From assembly GCA_030834905.1 (NCBI GenBank), contig JAUQWZ010000006.1:372001-436000 (forward strand): a stretch of 64,000 bases of DNA. The letters are read 5' to 3'. Of this stretch, positions 18,724-26,687 are shown in pieces. The stretch's first letter is position 1. Every line of letters begins with the position of its first letter. Under the pieces are notes generated by a model. That model did not search any database. It was not told the DNA's origin and was given only the letters and a program-made list of their open reading frames with translations. The stretch comes from Aggregatilineales bacterium. Lineage in GTDB: Bacteria; Chloroflexota; Anaerolineae; Aggregatilineales; Phototrophicaceae. Made by a program: the position numbers and the translations under genes.

Positions 18724-18787
18724 TATGCTCCACGCTACCCGAAGAAAACTTCGCCTTTCTGGCATAATTCCGTTTGATAAGGATTCC

Positions 18788-19705
18788 ATGTCTCAGGTTA
18801 CCGCTGTCGCGCCCAACCAGACGCTTGCCCGCGTCTTAACCTTTTTGACCATCGGCGTTCTTGCCGCCTCGATGTCGTCGATTCTAATTCGCTTCGCCCA
18901 GAACGACGGACTGCCGTCTATCTTCATCGCCGCCGGGCGGCTGACCGTGGCTGCCTTGCTGCTCACGCCAGCGGCGCTCAGCCGCTACCGCGCCGACCTG
19001 ACCCGCCTGAGCAAACGCGACCTGCTGATGGCGGGCGCGTCGGGCTTCATGCTCGCCATCCATTTCGCCACCTGGATCAGCTCGCTGGAATACACCAGCG
19101 TATTGATCAGCGTCGTCTTTGTCACGACGGGTCCGCTGTGGGTGGCGCTGCTGGAATTCACGTTTTTGCGCGTCCGCATCCGGCAAATCGTCATTGCCGG
19201 GCTGGTGATCGCCGTGTCCGGCGGAATCCTGATCGGCGTCACCGGCAGCGGCGCCAGCACCGCAGGTCAGCAGCCGGTTCTGGGCGGGGCGCTGGCGCTG
19301 TGCGGGGCAATGGCTTTCGCGGTCTATTTGGTCATCGGGCGGCGGCTGCGCGCCAAGCTGAACCTGGTGCCGTATATCTGGCTGGTGTACAGCTTCACAG
19401 CGGCATTTCTGGTCGCGCTGGTCATCGCGACCGCCACGCCAATCACCGGCTATCCGGCGTCGGGCAATTTCTGGGTGCTGATGCTGGCGCTGCTGCCGCA
19501 GTTGGTCGGGCATACATCGTTCAACTACGCCCTGCGCTATCTCTCGGCAACCTTCGTCAGCATCGCCTCGCAGCTAGAGCCGATTGGCAGCGCCATCGTC
19601 GCCTTCATCGTCTTTCAGGAGATTCCAACTGAGTGGCAGTTGCTCGGCAGCATCGCCATTCTGATCGGGGTTGGGCTGGCAAGCTATGGGCAGGGGAAAG
19701 AGTGA
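18788..19705 (+). CDS. EamA/DMT-family transporter
   Basis: Inner-membrane exporter of the drug/metabolite transporter superfamily, 305 residues with ten predicted helices in two EamA halves (about 15-145 and 165-300). Typical elements are RFAQNDGLPSIFIAAGRL near helix 2 and the RYLSATFVSIASQLEPIGSA motif in the second half. The ATG at 18788 has AAGGA 5 bases before it; an upstream in-frame ATG would add 21 polar residues. The substrate, perhaps an amino acid or nucleobase derivative, cannot be told. Confidence 0.88.
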   Translation: MSQVTAVAPNQTLARVLTFLTIGVLAASMSSILIRFAQNDGLPSIFIAAGRLTVAALLLTPAALSRYRADLTRLSKRDLLMAGASGFMLAIHFATWISSLEYTSVLISVVFVTTGPLWVALLEFTFLRVRIRQIVIAGLVIAVSGGILIGVTGSGASTAGQQPVLGGALALCGAMAFAVYLVIGRRLRAKLNLVPYIWLVYSFTAAFLVALVIATATPITGYPASGNFWVLMLALLPQLVGHTSFNYALRYLSATFVSIASQLEPIGSAIVAFIVFQEIPTEWQLLGSIAILIGVGLASYGQGKE

Positions 19706-19733
19706 TTTAATCGCCAAAGCGCCAAAATTAGCT

Positions 19734-19761
19734 GTAGGGGCGCAAGCGTGCTGCGCCCCTC
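19734..19761. repeat. Dispersed palindrome, symmetric GC-rich type
   Basis: GTAGGGGCGCAAGCGTGCTG followed by CGCCCCTC: as at 1825-1852 with one extra A in the left arm. It lies between convergent genes and is flanked by short runs (TCGCCAAAGCGCC, TGCCTTTGCG) of another degenerate intergenic repeat. Confidence 0.85.
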
Positions 19762-19796
19762 TTTCTTTTTGGCTTCGTGCCTTTGCGTTGAGTCTT

Positions 19797-21560
19797 TTAT
19801 CCCTCGCGCCGCAGGTTGAAGCCCATGTATTCAAACGCGCCGGGCCACACGTCGTAGCGCGGCACATCCTGCGGGCGCAGAACGGGCGAGATCGTGCTTT
19901 GCAGCGTGCCGTCGAGAATCATCTCCTGAAGCGTGTATTCGACCAGCAGCCGAAAGTCGATGTCATTGCGCGGCACCGCCATCGCCACGTAAAAACGGCT
20001 GAACCAGACCGCATTACCGTCAGCGTCCGCCAGGATTGACAGTTCCTCGCCATTGTCTTCAAGATGTGGCACCAGCTTCATGCTGTCGCCTACCACCGCG
20101 TCCAGATTGATGTCAGTCGCTGCAAGGATCGAAAACGCCGCGTCTTCTTCCCGTATCTGGTACGGATCGCTGATGATGGCGCGCGCCGCTTCCGCCTGCG
20201 CCCGCAGCACGTCCACCACCCCCGACTCATTGTTGAAGACGCCAACCGCCTTGCCGCGCAGATCGCCAATACTGAAGATATTGCGGTCGGTTTCGACCAT
20301 CATCTGCAAACCATGCACCAGATAATAGCCGGTGAAATCGACCTGCGAGGCGCTTGCCCAATCGGGCACGAGGTTGATGGCAAGATCCGCCTGTCCGCTG
20401 GCGACTGAACCAATCGGGTTCGCCGCGCCGTCCGGCACGATCACCACTGTCACCCCCCAGCGTTCCGCCATCGCGTTCACCAGCGTGCGGTTGACCGCAT
20501 CCAGGCGGCGGGCGCTCTCGCCCGAATCGGCAGGCAGTTCGCCAATGCCAGCCACCCGAATCACGCGCTCGTTTTGCAGCCGAGGCAGCACGTACTGCGA
20601 CGGCAGCGGCACGTCCGCGCCGAACTGCTCCGGGCGCGGCGCTTCGTCGCCCACGTTCGCCCAGGTGATCAGCGTGCCGGGCGGATAATCAATATCGGCA
20701 AAATTGGCGCGGTGAATCTCATTCAGCCGCCCGCTTTGCAGCAGATACTGGAGCGTCCTGTCCACCAGACTGCGCAGGTTCACGTCCTGCCGCCGCAAGC
20801 CGATGGCATACGGTTCCGGCATGACCGGCTCGTCGAGGATGCGCACCACGCCCGGCTCGCTGATCGCCCGCGTCAGCCGAATCCGGTTTTCGACCACGCC
20901 ATCCACTTCGCCGCTGAGGAGCGCCGCCAGCGCCGCGTCCAGGGTGTAGTACGGCAGCACGTTGGCGGTATACGCCACTCGCCCGAACCACCACCCGACG
21001 GCGGTTTCGCCGCGCGTGCCGACCACTACGCCAACATTTCGATCCGCCATCTGCGCCAGCCCCAGCGCGTCGTCGCCATCGCGCACCATCATTGCCTGCA
21101 CGCTGGGATAATACGCCTGGCTGAATTCAATCCGCTGGTCAAGCTCGCGCAGGTGCGGCTGAGCGCCCAGCAGCAGGTCAATATCGCCGCTGGCGACCAG
21201 ATCGACGCCGGTCTGCCGCGTCGCCTGCATAAATTCCGCCGTCACGCCCCAGGCTTCCGCCATCGACCGCCCGAGATCAGCATCAAATCCTGAGATAATC
21301 AGGCTGCCGTTTTCGTCAGTGCGGGTGCTCAGTTCGCCAAACGGCGCTTCGTTGAACAACACCCCCACCCGCACCACGCCCTCGCGCTGGATACGCGCCG
21401 CGCCCGATTCCGACGGCAGCGCATCGATCATCGAGGCTTCTTCTACCAGCACCAGCGTCGGCGGCACCAGCGTTGGCGCGGCGTTCTGTTCGGGAGGCGC
21501 GGCGACAACCAGCGGCGCTGCCACCAGAAGCAGGACGACCAACGCCAGCAGTACCGGCAT
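19797..21560 (-). CDS. Tandem solute-binding protein (two SBP family 3 domains), start uncertain
   Basis: Exported protein with two periplasmic-binding-protein-3-like domains in one chain, roughly residues 45-290 and 320-580 counted from 21560. Domain 1 shows VRVGVLFNEAPFGE, ISGFDADLGRSMAEAWG and DLLLGAQPHLREL; domain 2 shows RVAGIGEL, VNAMAERWGV and LRGKAVGVFNNE. Such domains bind amino acids or other small polar ligands for ABC importers or sensors. No transporter genes adjoin. The ATG at 21560 opens exactly at the signal/anchor helix (MPVLLALVVLLLVAAP). An ATG at 21689, overlapping the nadD stop, would add 43 residues that translate a palindrome doublet. Confidence 0.75.
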   Translation of the reverse strand: MPVLLALVVLLLVAAPLVVAAPPEQNAAPTLVPPTLVLVEEASMIDALPSESGAARIQREGVVRVGVLFNEAPFGELSTRTDENGSLIISGFDADLGRSMAEAWGVTAEFMQATRQTGVDLVASGDIDLLLGAQPHLRELDQRIEFSQAYYPSVQAMMVRDGDDALGLAQMADRNVGVVVGTRGETAVGWWFGRVAYTANVLPYYTLDAALAALLSGEVDGVVENRIRLTRAISEPGVVRILDEPVMPEPYAIGLRRQDVNLRSLVDRTLQYLLQSGRLNEIHRANFADIDYPPGTLITWANVGDEAPRPEQFGADVPLPSQYVLPRLQNERVIRVAGIGELPADSGESARRLDAVNRTLVNAMAERWGVTVVIVPDGAANPIGSVASGQADLAINLVPDWASASQVDFTGYYLVHGLQMMVETDRNIFSIGDLRGKAVGVFNNESGVVDVLRAQAEAARAIISDPYQIREEDAAFSILAATDINLDAVVGDSMKLVPHLEDNGEELSILADADGNAVWFSRFYVAMAVPRNDIDFRLLVEYTLQEMILDGTLQSTISPVLRPQDVPRYDVWPGAFEYMGFNLRREG

Positions 21561-21566
21561 CCCACG

Positions 21567-21632
21567 CAGGGACGCGACGGTGTTGTGTCCGCGTTTTCGG
21601 TATTCTGGACGCGACGGTGTCGCGTCCCTACC
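21567..21632. repeat. Hairpin doublet (REPIN-like) at the start of the solute-binding protein gene
   Basis: Two inverted hairpins: CAGGGACGCGAC/GGT/GTTGTGTCC then, after 16 bases, GGACGCGAC/GGT/GTCGCGTCC followed by CTAC. The second stem is a perfect 9 bp; the first has two mismatched pairs. It overlaps the disputed N-terminal extension of the solute-binding protein. Confidence 0.8.
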
Positions 21633-21681
21633 CACCTTATATCGCGCCCTTGCGCCTTTGCGCCTTTGCCTTAAGTTCTGT

Positions 21682-22278
21682 TCATTCATTTCGGTACAAT
21701 CCATTTGTCACGATATAGTCAAGCGTAGGCTGCGGCACCAGATACCGGACACTCCTGCCTGCCCGCAGCCGCGCCGCAATGTCAGTCGATGACACGTCCA
21801 CCATTGGCGCGTCGATCATCACCACCCGTTCCGCCAGCCCTGGCAGCGCCGTCTGGTGCATGTCCGGCGCGGCAGGAATACCCGGTCTTGGCATCACCGC
21901 CAGCCTGCACAACGCGATCAGTTCCTGTGGACGATACCACGTCGGCAGGTCGCGAAGCGAGTCGGCACCGATCAGGAAATACAGTTCCGCGCCGGGATAC
22001 TGCCGCTGGATAATGCGCAGCATATCGACGCTGTAATGCGGTCCTGGTCGGTCGATATCGGCGCGTGAAATGGCGAAGTCTGCGTTGCCGGCAACTGCCC
22101 TTTCCAGCATCGCCAGCCGGTGTTTGATGCTCAGGCGGGTGTCATCCTTGTGCGGCGGGTCTGCCGCCGGAACAAACACAATCTGTGCCGCGTTTAGCAT
22201 CTCGCGCGCCGACTCTGCCAGCAGCAGATGTCCGATATGCGGCGGATCAAACGTCCCGCCGAGAATTCCCAGTCGCAT
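21682..22278 (-). CDS. nadD: Nicotinate-nucleotide adenylyltransferase NadD
   Basis: Adenylates nicotinate mononucleotide with ATP in NAD synthesis. The 198-residue protein has GGTFDPPHIGHL (nucleotidyl-transferase HxGH type motif), FVPAADPPHK, LIGADSLRDLPTW and the C-terminal SSTDIAARLR. The ATG at 22278 gives the standard MRLGILGGTFDP start. It lies downstream of obgE, a common gene neighbour, but a 330-base repeat block separates them. Its stop overlaps a possible upstream start of the solute-binding protein gene. Confidence 0.95.
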   Translation of the reverse strand: MRLGILGGTFDPPHIGHLLLAESAREMLNAAQIVFVPAADPPHKDDTRLSIKHRLAMLERAVAGNADFAISRADIDRPGPHYSVDMLRIIQRQYPGAELYFLIGADSLRDLPTWYRPQELIALCRLAVMPRPGIPAAPDMHQTALPGLAERVVMIDAPMVDVSSTDIAARLRAGRSVRYLVPQPTLDYIVTNGLYRNE

Positions 22279-22421
22279 CAGGCAGCCTCGCAACTACCAC
22301 TGAGGGCTGAATAGGAAGAGTAGGAAAGGTAGAAAAAGTAAGAAAAGTAGAAGATACGAATTGCTTTTTACCGCTTCTACTTTATGGAGAAACTGAAAAG
22401 CCTCATTTCCAAACGGACGCC

Positions 22422-22537
22422 GTAGGGACACGTGCATACTGCGTATGCGGCATACTACGTATGCGGCATACTACGTATGCTTTGTCGTGTCCGTTCCCTT
22501 CAATCAGGCGGCGGACACGATATTATCGTGTCCCTAC
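22422..22537. repeat. Hairpin doublet with expanded loop
   Basis: Left hairpin: GTAG + GGACACG (22426-22432) ... CGTGTCC (22486-22492), with a 53-base loop instead of the usual 2-4 bases. Right hairpin: GGACACGAT/ATT/ATCGTGTCC (22513-22533) then CTAC. The pair is inverted, with GTAG outermost on both sides, as in the other doublets. Confidence 0.85.
22434..22481. repeat. Three tandem 16-base palindromic units inside a hairpin loop
   Basis: GCATACTGCGTATGCG, GCATACTACGTATGCG and GCATACTACGTATGCT in direct tandem. Each unit is itself a 6-bp palindrome with a 3-base centre. They fill the loop of the left hairpin of the 22422-22537 element. Confidence 0.9.
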
Positions 22538-22610
22538 AACATACGGCGGTTCCTAATCAGTTTGTCCATTAGTTACTTCCTCTATTTCTTTTACTTCTTT
22601 TACTCCGCCC

Positions 22611-23873
22611 TTAATCCGCCCATTCCAGTTCGTGCTCGCCAATATAGACGGTATCGCCTTCTTCGATGCCCAGGTCGCGCAGCACCTGCGTGATGCCGAG
22701 GAAATCGAGCGTCTTCTGGAAGCGCAGCACTGCCTCTTCGTAATCCCAGTAGGTCATGTTCGCCGCGCGTTCGATGCGCTTGCCGCTGATGCGGAATTCG
22801 CCCTCATCGACCTTCTCCACCGTGAACGGCACCTCTTCCGGCGGCAGTTCGTACAGCGGCATCACAGCGGGCAGCGGCTCTTCTTCCGGCAGTTCGGCGC
22901 GCGTCTGGAACATTCGCTGCACCAGCGCCTTGACGTTTTGCTGCGTCGCCGCCGAAATCGCCAGCGGCTGCTCGATACCGCGCGCTTTCAGGTCGGCTTC
23001 AATCTGCGACCAGCGCGCCGCCACCTCAGGGATATCCATCTTGTTCAGGACGACAATCTGCGGGCGCTTGCCCAGTTTGTCGTCATACAGCGACAATTCG
23101 ACGTTGATCTGGTTGTAGTCGGCGACCGGGTCTTCGCTGTCGCCGTTCAGCAGATGGATCAGCATCCGCGTGCGGGTGATGTGGCGCAGAAAGGCGTGCC
23201 CCAAACCGACGCCCATATGCGCCCCTTCCACCAGACCGGGGATATCGGCGACGACCAATTCCTCGTCGTCGTAACGCACCATGCCCAGATTCGGCTCCAG
23301 CGTGGTGAACGGGTAATCGGCGATCTTCGGGCGGGCATTGCTGATGACTGAAAGCAGAGTCGATTTGCCCGCGTTTGGCACGCCGACAATGCCCACGTCG
23401 GCGATCAGCCGCAGTTCGAGGATGATCCACTTTTCTTCGCCCGGCTCGCCCTTTTCGGCGTAGCGCGGTGCCTGATTCTGCGAGGTGGCAAAGCGGGCGT
23501 TGCCGCGCCCGCCGCGCCCGCCTTTGACGATGATCACCCGGTCGCCCTCGCGCACCAGATCGGCGAGGATCTCCTGCGTCTCGGAATCGCGGACGATAGT
23601 TCCCGGCGGCACATTGATGATGATGTCTTCGGCGCTCCTGCCCGTCTTGGTTGCCGAGCCGCCGCGCGCCCCATGCCCGCCCTTAAAATGGACTTTGCCG
23701 CTGAAGGCGGACAGCGTATTCTGCCTGGGGTTCACGCTCAGTATGACGTCCGCGCCTTTGCCGCCGTCGCCGCCCGAGGGTCCGCCGTGGGGGATATATT
23801 TCTCACGGCGAAACGTGACGGCGCCATCGCCGCCGCTGCCGCTGGCTACGAAGATTTTTACCTGATCGATCAT
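22611..23873 (-). CDS. obgE: GTPase ObgE/CgtA
   Basis: Ribosome-associated GTPase needed for 50S assembly and linked to the stringent response. The 420-residue protein has the Gly-rich Obg fold (1-158), a G domain with GVPNAGKSTLL, DIPGLVEGAHMGVGLGHAFL and LNKMD, and a C-terminal OCT domain (about 340-420, GKRIERAANMTYWDYEEAV). The ATG at 23873 has CGGAG 5 bases upstream and overlaps the epimerase stop as ATGA, so translation is coupled. Confidence 0.96.
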   Translation of the reverse strand: MIDQVKIFVASGSGGDGAVTFRREKYIPHGGPSGGDGGKGADVILSVNPRQNTLSAFSGKVHFKGGHGARGGSATKTGRSAEDIIINVPPGTIVRDSETQEILADLVREGDRVIIVKGGRGGRGNARFATSQNQAPRYAEKGEPGEEKWIILELRLIADVGIVGVPNAGKSTLLSVISNARPKIADYPFTTLEPNLGMVRYDDEELVVADIPGLVEGAHMGVGLGHAFLRHITRTRMLIHLLNGDSEDPVADYNQINVELSLYDDKLGKRPQIVVLNKMDIPEVAARWSQIEADLKARGIEQPLAISAATQQNVKALVQRMFQTRAELPEEEPLPAVMPLYELPPEEVPFTVEKVDEGEFRISGKRIERAANMTYWDYEEAVLRFQKTLDFLGITQVLRDLGIEEGDTVYIGEHELEWAD

Positions 23874-24877
23874 CTGCACTCCGTTTCCGGGATGTCTTCC
23901 GGCTGCCCATCACGATACCAGGCGAGTGTCCGGCGAGCGCCTTCCCGAAAATCTGTGGGCACAAAGCCCAGCTCTACACGCGCTTTCTCATTTGAAACGC
24001 GCCAGTAATTATACACGTAGGATTTCAGATTGAGGGGCCAGAACGGCTCCTGCTTTGTGACCGCCGCGATTGCTTCCAGCCCGCGCGACGCCGCCACCCC
24101 CATCCAGCCGGGAATAGTGAGGCGAGGAAAGCGCAGGTTGCCTTCCCGGCAGATGATGTCAAACGCTTCCCGGTGCGTCAGCGAGTCGTCGCAGATATTG
24201 TAAATCTCGCCCAACCGCCCGCGCGTGAACGACTGTAGAATCGCCCCTGCCACGCCCGAAATATATGCCGGAAAGGTGACGTAGCGCCCCCGGTTCACCT
24301 GCATGATGATGCCGCGCATCGGATCGCGGAAGAACAGGCGGTTGAAGGCGTACTGTCCCAGGGGACCGTAATACGCGCCCGGTCGCAGAATGATGACCGG
24401 CATACCGGCGTCTACCCGCTGGCGAACCGCCAGTTCCGCCCGCAGCTTGCTGCGCTGGTAGGCATCGGCAGGCTGCGCCGGATGCGTTTCGTCAACAATG
24501 CGGTTGGGGTCGGGATGCCCGATCAGGGCAACGGTTGAAATATGGATAAAGCGCTCAACGTCCGCGCCGCTGGACGCGACCAGCATGTTCTCGGTGCCGC
24601 CGACATTCGTGCGGTCAAAGTCTGCCTCATTACCCCAGAAGCGGAACAGCCCGCCCGCGTGAACGACAAACCGGCTGCCTGCCATCCCCCGCCGCAGCGA
24701 ATCTGGATCGAGCACATCGCCCGCTAACACTTCGACATTGGGACAGCCAGCCCGCCAGGGGTTTGCGTCCGGCTTGCGCGTCAGCACCCGGACACGATAG
24801 CCAGCGCGGCACAGCATCGGCACCAGGTGGCGTCCGAGGAAGCCAGTTCCACCGGTTACAAAGACGATGTCACTCAC
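23870..24877 (-). CDS. NAD-dependent epimerase/dehydratase (extended SDR)
   Basis: A 335-residue Rossmann-fold protein. VTGGTGFLGRHLVPML is the NAD-binding loop, AGDVLDPDSL the second adenine contact, and the active-site YQRSK motif stands at about residue 143 with the preceding Ser in ISTVAL. Likely acts on a nucleotide sugar, sterol-like or flavonoid-like substrate; the family is too broad for more. It precedes obgE with a 4-base overlap, so the two are co-translated. Nothing in the sequence links them functionally. Confidence 0.85.
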   Translation of the reverse strand: MSDIVFVTGGTGFLGRHLVPMLCRAGYRVRVLTRKPDANPWRAGCPNVEVLAGDVLDPDSLRRGMAGSRFVVHAGGLFRFWGNEADFDRTNVGGTENMLVASSGADVERFIHISTVALIGHPDPNRIVDETHPAQPADAYQRSKLRAELAVRQRVDAGMPVIILRPGAYYGPLGQYAFNRLFFRDPMRGIIMQVNRGRYVTFPAYISGVAGAILQSFTRGRLGEIYNICDDSLTHREAFDIICREGNLRFPRLTIPGWMGVAASRGLEAIAAVTKQEPFWPLNLKSYVYNYWRVSNEKARVELGFVPTDFREGARRTLAWYRDGQPEDIPETECR

Positions 24878-24899
24878 TTATTGTATGCCAGCCGAGGGA

Positions 24900-25529
24900 T
24901 TACGAGTCGCGCCCGATAGTTTCAGGCAAATGTGCGTGTTCCTGGATACGGGGATGAGTCAGGTGAGTGCCCCAGCCAATGGGGAGTTCCTGAATCAGCG
25001 AGTCGATCTTCCAGCGGTGTTCTTTGGCGACGTAGAGCATAGAATACAGCACCGCCCCGCTGCCAAGATCCTGCGTCGAAACGCGCGCCCGCGTGCGGGT
25101 GTTGTAGGTCGCCATCCGCCGCTGCGACTGGCGATCAATCACCAGGCAGCGCTCGCCGTCGTCGGAAAACTGCCGCACCTGAACCAGATGATCGGCGCGC
25201 AGCACGCCGTAGCACGCCGGCATCCCAGTGGTGCGGTAGTGCATCAACACCTGTTGGTGGCGGCGCAGCGCCCTGCCGGATAAGTAGTAGGATGCGGTTG
25301 ACCACTGCTGCCCCAGCGAGCTGGTCGTGCTGTCGTGCAGCCAGTGGATCGCTTCGAGGTAGTGCTCGCGGACTTCCTGTACCACTTCATCGGGAGCCAT
25401 CCACTCCACCTTACGCGCTACGCCAGCACGAATACGGCGCATTCTGTTTAACCAGGGAACAGAACCCGACGTGTTTAGGGACATCAGTACAATCACCGCA
25501 AGAATAATGAACAGAATTGTCCAGGTCAT
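24900..25529 (-). CDS. Single-pass membrane protein of unknown function
   Basis: A 209-residue protein. The ATG at 25529 begins a hydrophobic helix (MTWTILFIILAVIVLMSL), after which the chain is soluble. The C-terminal part (YLSGRALRRHQQVL, then VLRADHLVQVRQF, RARVSTQDLGSGAVLYSML and HRWKIDSL) has the strand pattern of an NTF2/Tim44-like cone fold, which I propose weakly. No catalytic motif. It ends 22 bases before the epimerase start and may be in the same transcript. The upstream neighbour, the receiver-like gene, is 138 bases away. Confidence 0.6.
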   Translation of the reverse strand: MTWTILFIILAVIVLMSLNTSGSVPWLNRMRRIRAGVARKVEWMAPDEVVQEVREHYLEAIHWLHDSTTSSLGQQWSTASYYLSGRALRRHQQVLMHYRTTGMPACYGVLRADHLVQVRQFSDDGERCLVIDRQSQRRMATYNTRTRARVSTQDLGSGAVLYSMLYVAKEHRWKIDSLIQELPIGWGTHLTHPRIQEHAHLPETIGRDS

Positions 25530-25667
25530 CTTGATGCCAAGATTATGTCTGGAATTATGGCTGACTCTACCAGTCAGTTCCGCAAAACGCAACGGTACAT
25601 AAAGCCCGTAAAGCGTCTGGAATCGGGCTGAATATCCGCGAACGCAGGGTCGAAATCCAGGGGAAAA

Positions 25668-26687
25668 TCAGCCGCCGTCCTGCTTCAGCGTCTCGTAGAC
25701 GCGCTGGCGCAGCAGCGCCGCGTTCAGCGGGCGGCTGAGATAGATACGCGCCCCGGCGACGCGCAGCGCCATCGTCGGATCGTCGTCGCCAGCGTCGGAT
25801 GGCTCGTCGGCAAGCGTGACTATCGGAAGCTGGTGGAGAGGGTGAATCTCGCGCAGGCGGCTGAGCATTTCCCAACCGTGCATATCACTCAGGCGAACGT
25901 CCATAATCAACAGGTCGGGGGTGCAGTCGGCGGCGGCGCAGTCTTCCAGCAGATGCAGCGCCCCGCTGCCACACTCGGCAAAGGCGATCTCGACCTGCAT
26001 CACCTGCAGGGCATCCACGATCTGCTGCCGTTCGTCGGCGCTGCCGCTGACCACGATCACATGCTTACCGGCGGTCACCGGAGACGCGCTCTGGCTGGCG
26101 ATCAGCGTATCGAGATCAACCCGCTCGGCTTCCTCTACGACGTGCCGGACGAACGGCGTATCCACAAAAGCGATGACCGTCGCTTCAAACAGCGGCGACA
26201 GCCGGGTAAAGATGCGCTGCGCCGCCTCAGCTTCGGCGATGCTGGCATAGGCTGCCCAGTCGTAGCCCAGCACCGCAATCGTGCCTTCGTGGGCGCAGGC
26301 GGTGAAACTGCCGCTGGCATTCTCGGTTTCAATCGCCGCCACCACGCGCTCCAGATCGCCCTCCGGCAGCGTGGTGTTCAGGTAAAACACGCGCGACTGA
26401 CCGGAATCGCCGTCAATCGTGCGCAGTCCGATAAACCGGCTTTGTTCGGGCAGCGCAAAGACCCACACGTACTGGCGGTTGAAATACTCCACCAGCCCAA
26501 GCGTTTTCAGGTGATTGAGTTCAAAATCGCTTACCGGATGTCCGAGCTGGCTGTAATCAAAACCGCGCACTCGCCCGGAATAAATTTCCTGCACGAGTGA
26601 TTCAGACCACTGGACGACGGGTTCGCCATCGTCCAGCACAAATACCTGATGGCGCGGGACGGGTGTCCCGCTGAGAATCCGGCTCAT
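25668..26687 (-). CDS. Protein with degenerate C-terminal receiver domain
   Basis: A 339-residue protein. The N-terminal 205 residues match no family I know; they include a possible small alpha/beta domain (RVFYLNTTLPEGDLERVVAA). Residues about 208-335 form a response-regulator receiver fold: HVIVVSGSADE, LLIMDVRLSDMHGW, LPIVTLADE, GARIYLSRPL. The phospho-acceptor Asp (MDVRL) and the Thr are kept, but the acidic pair is replaced by S-G and the conserved Lys by Arg. It may therefore signal without standard phosphorylation. It overlaps the AAA ATPase stop by 4 bases. Confidence 0.72.
   Translation of the reverse strand: MSRILSGTPVPRHQVFVLDDGEPVVQWSESLVQEIYSGRVRGFDYSQLGHPVSDFELNHLKTLGLVEYFNRQYVWVFALPEQSRFIGLRTIDGDSGQSRVFYLNTTLPEGDLERVVAAIETENASGSFTACAHEGTIAVLGYDWAAYASIAEAEAAQRIFTRLSPLFEATVIAFVDTPFVRHVVEEAERVDLDTLIASQSASPVTAGKHVIVVSGSADERQQIVDALQVMQVEIAFAECGSGALHLLEDCAAADCTPDLLIMDVRLSDMHGWEMLSRLREIHPLHQLPIVTLADEPSDAGDDDPTMALRVAGARIYLSRPLNAALLRQRVYETLKQDGG

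Larger units (their letters stand above)
22279..22610. repeat. Composite repeat region between obgE and nadD
   Basis: No gene is seen in these 332 bases. The block is built of nested repeats: a purine-rich arm (about 22309-22352, units like AGTAAGAAAAGTAGAAG), a hairpin doublet (22422-22537) and a pyrimidine-rich arm (about 22562-22606) that is roughly the inverse of the purine arm. A similar pyrimidine arm lies at 53861-53916. Confidence 0.75.

Noticed and set aside
22434..22481. Possible CRISPR array (three direct repeats)
   Set aside because: Units of 16 bases are contiguous with no spacers and no cas genes are near. They are nested palindromes inside a hairpin loop.
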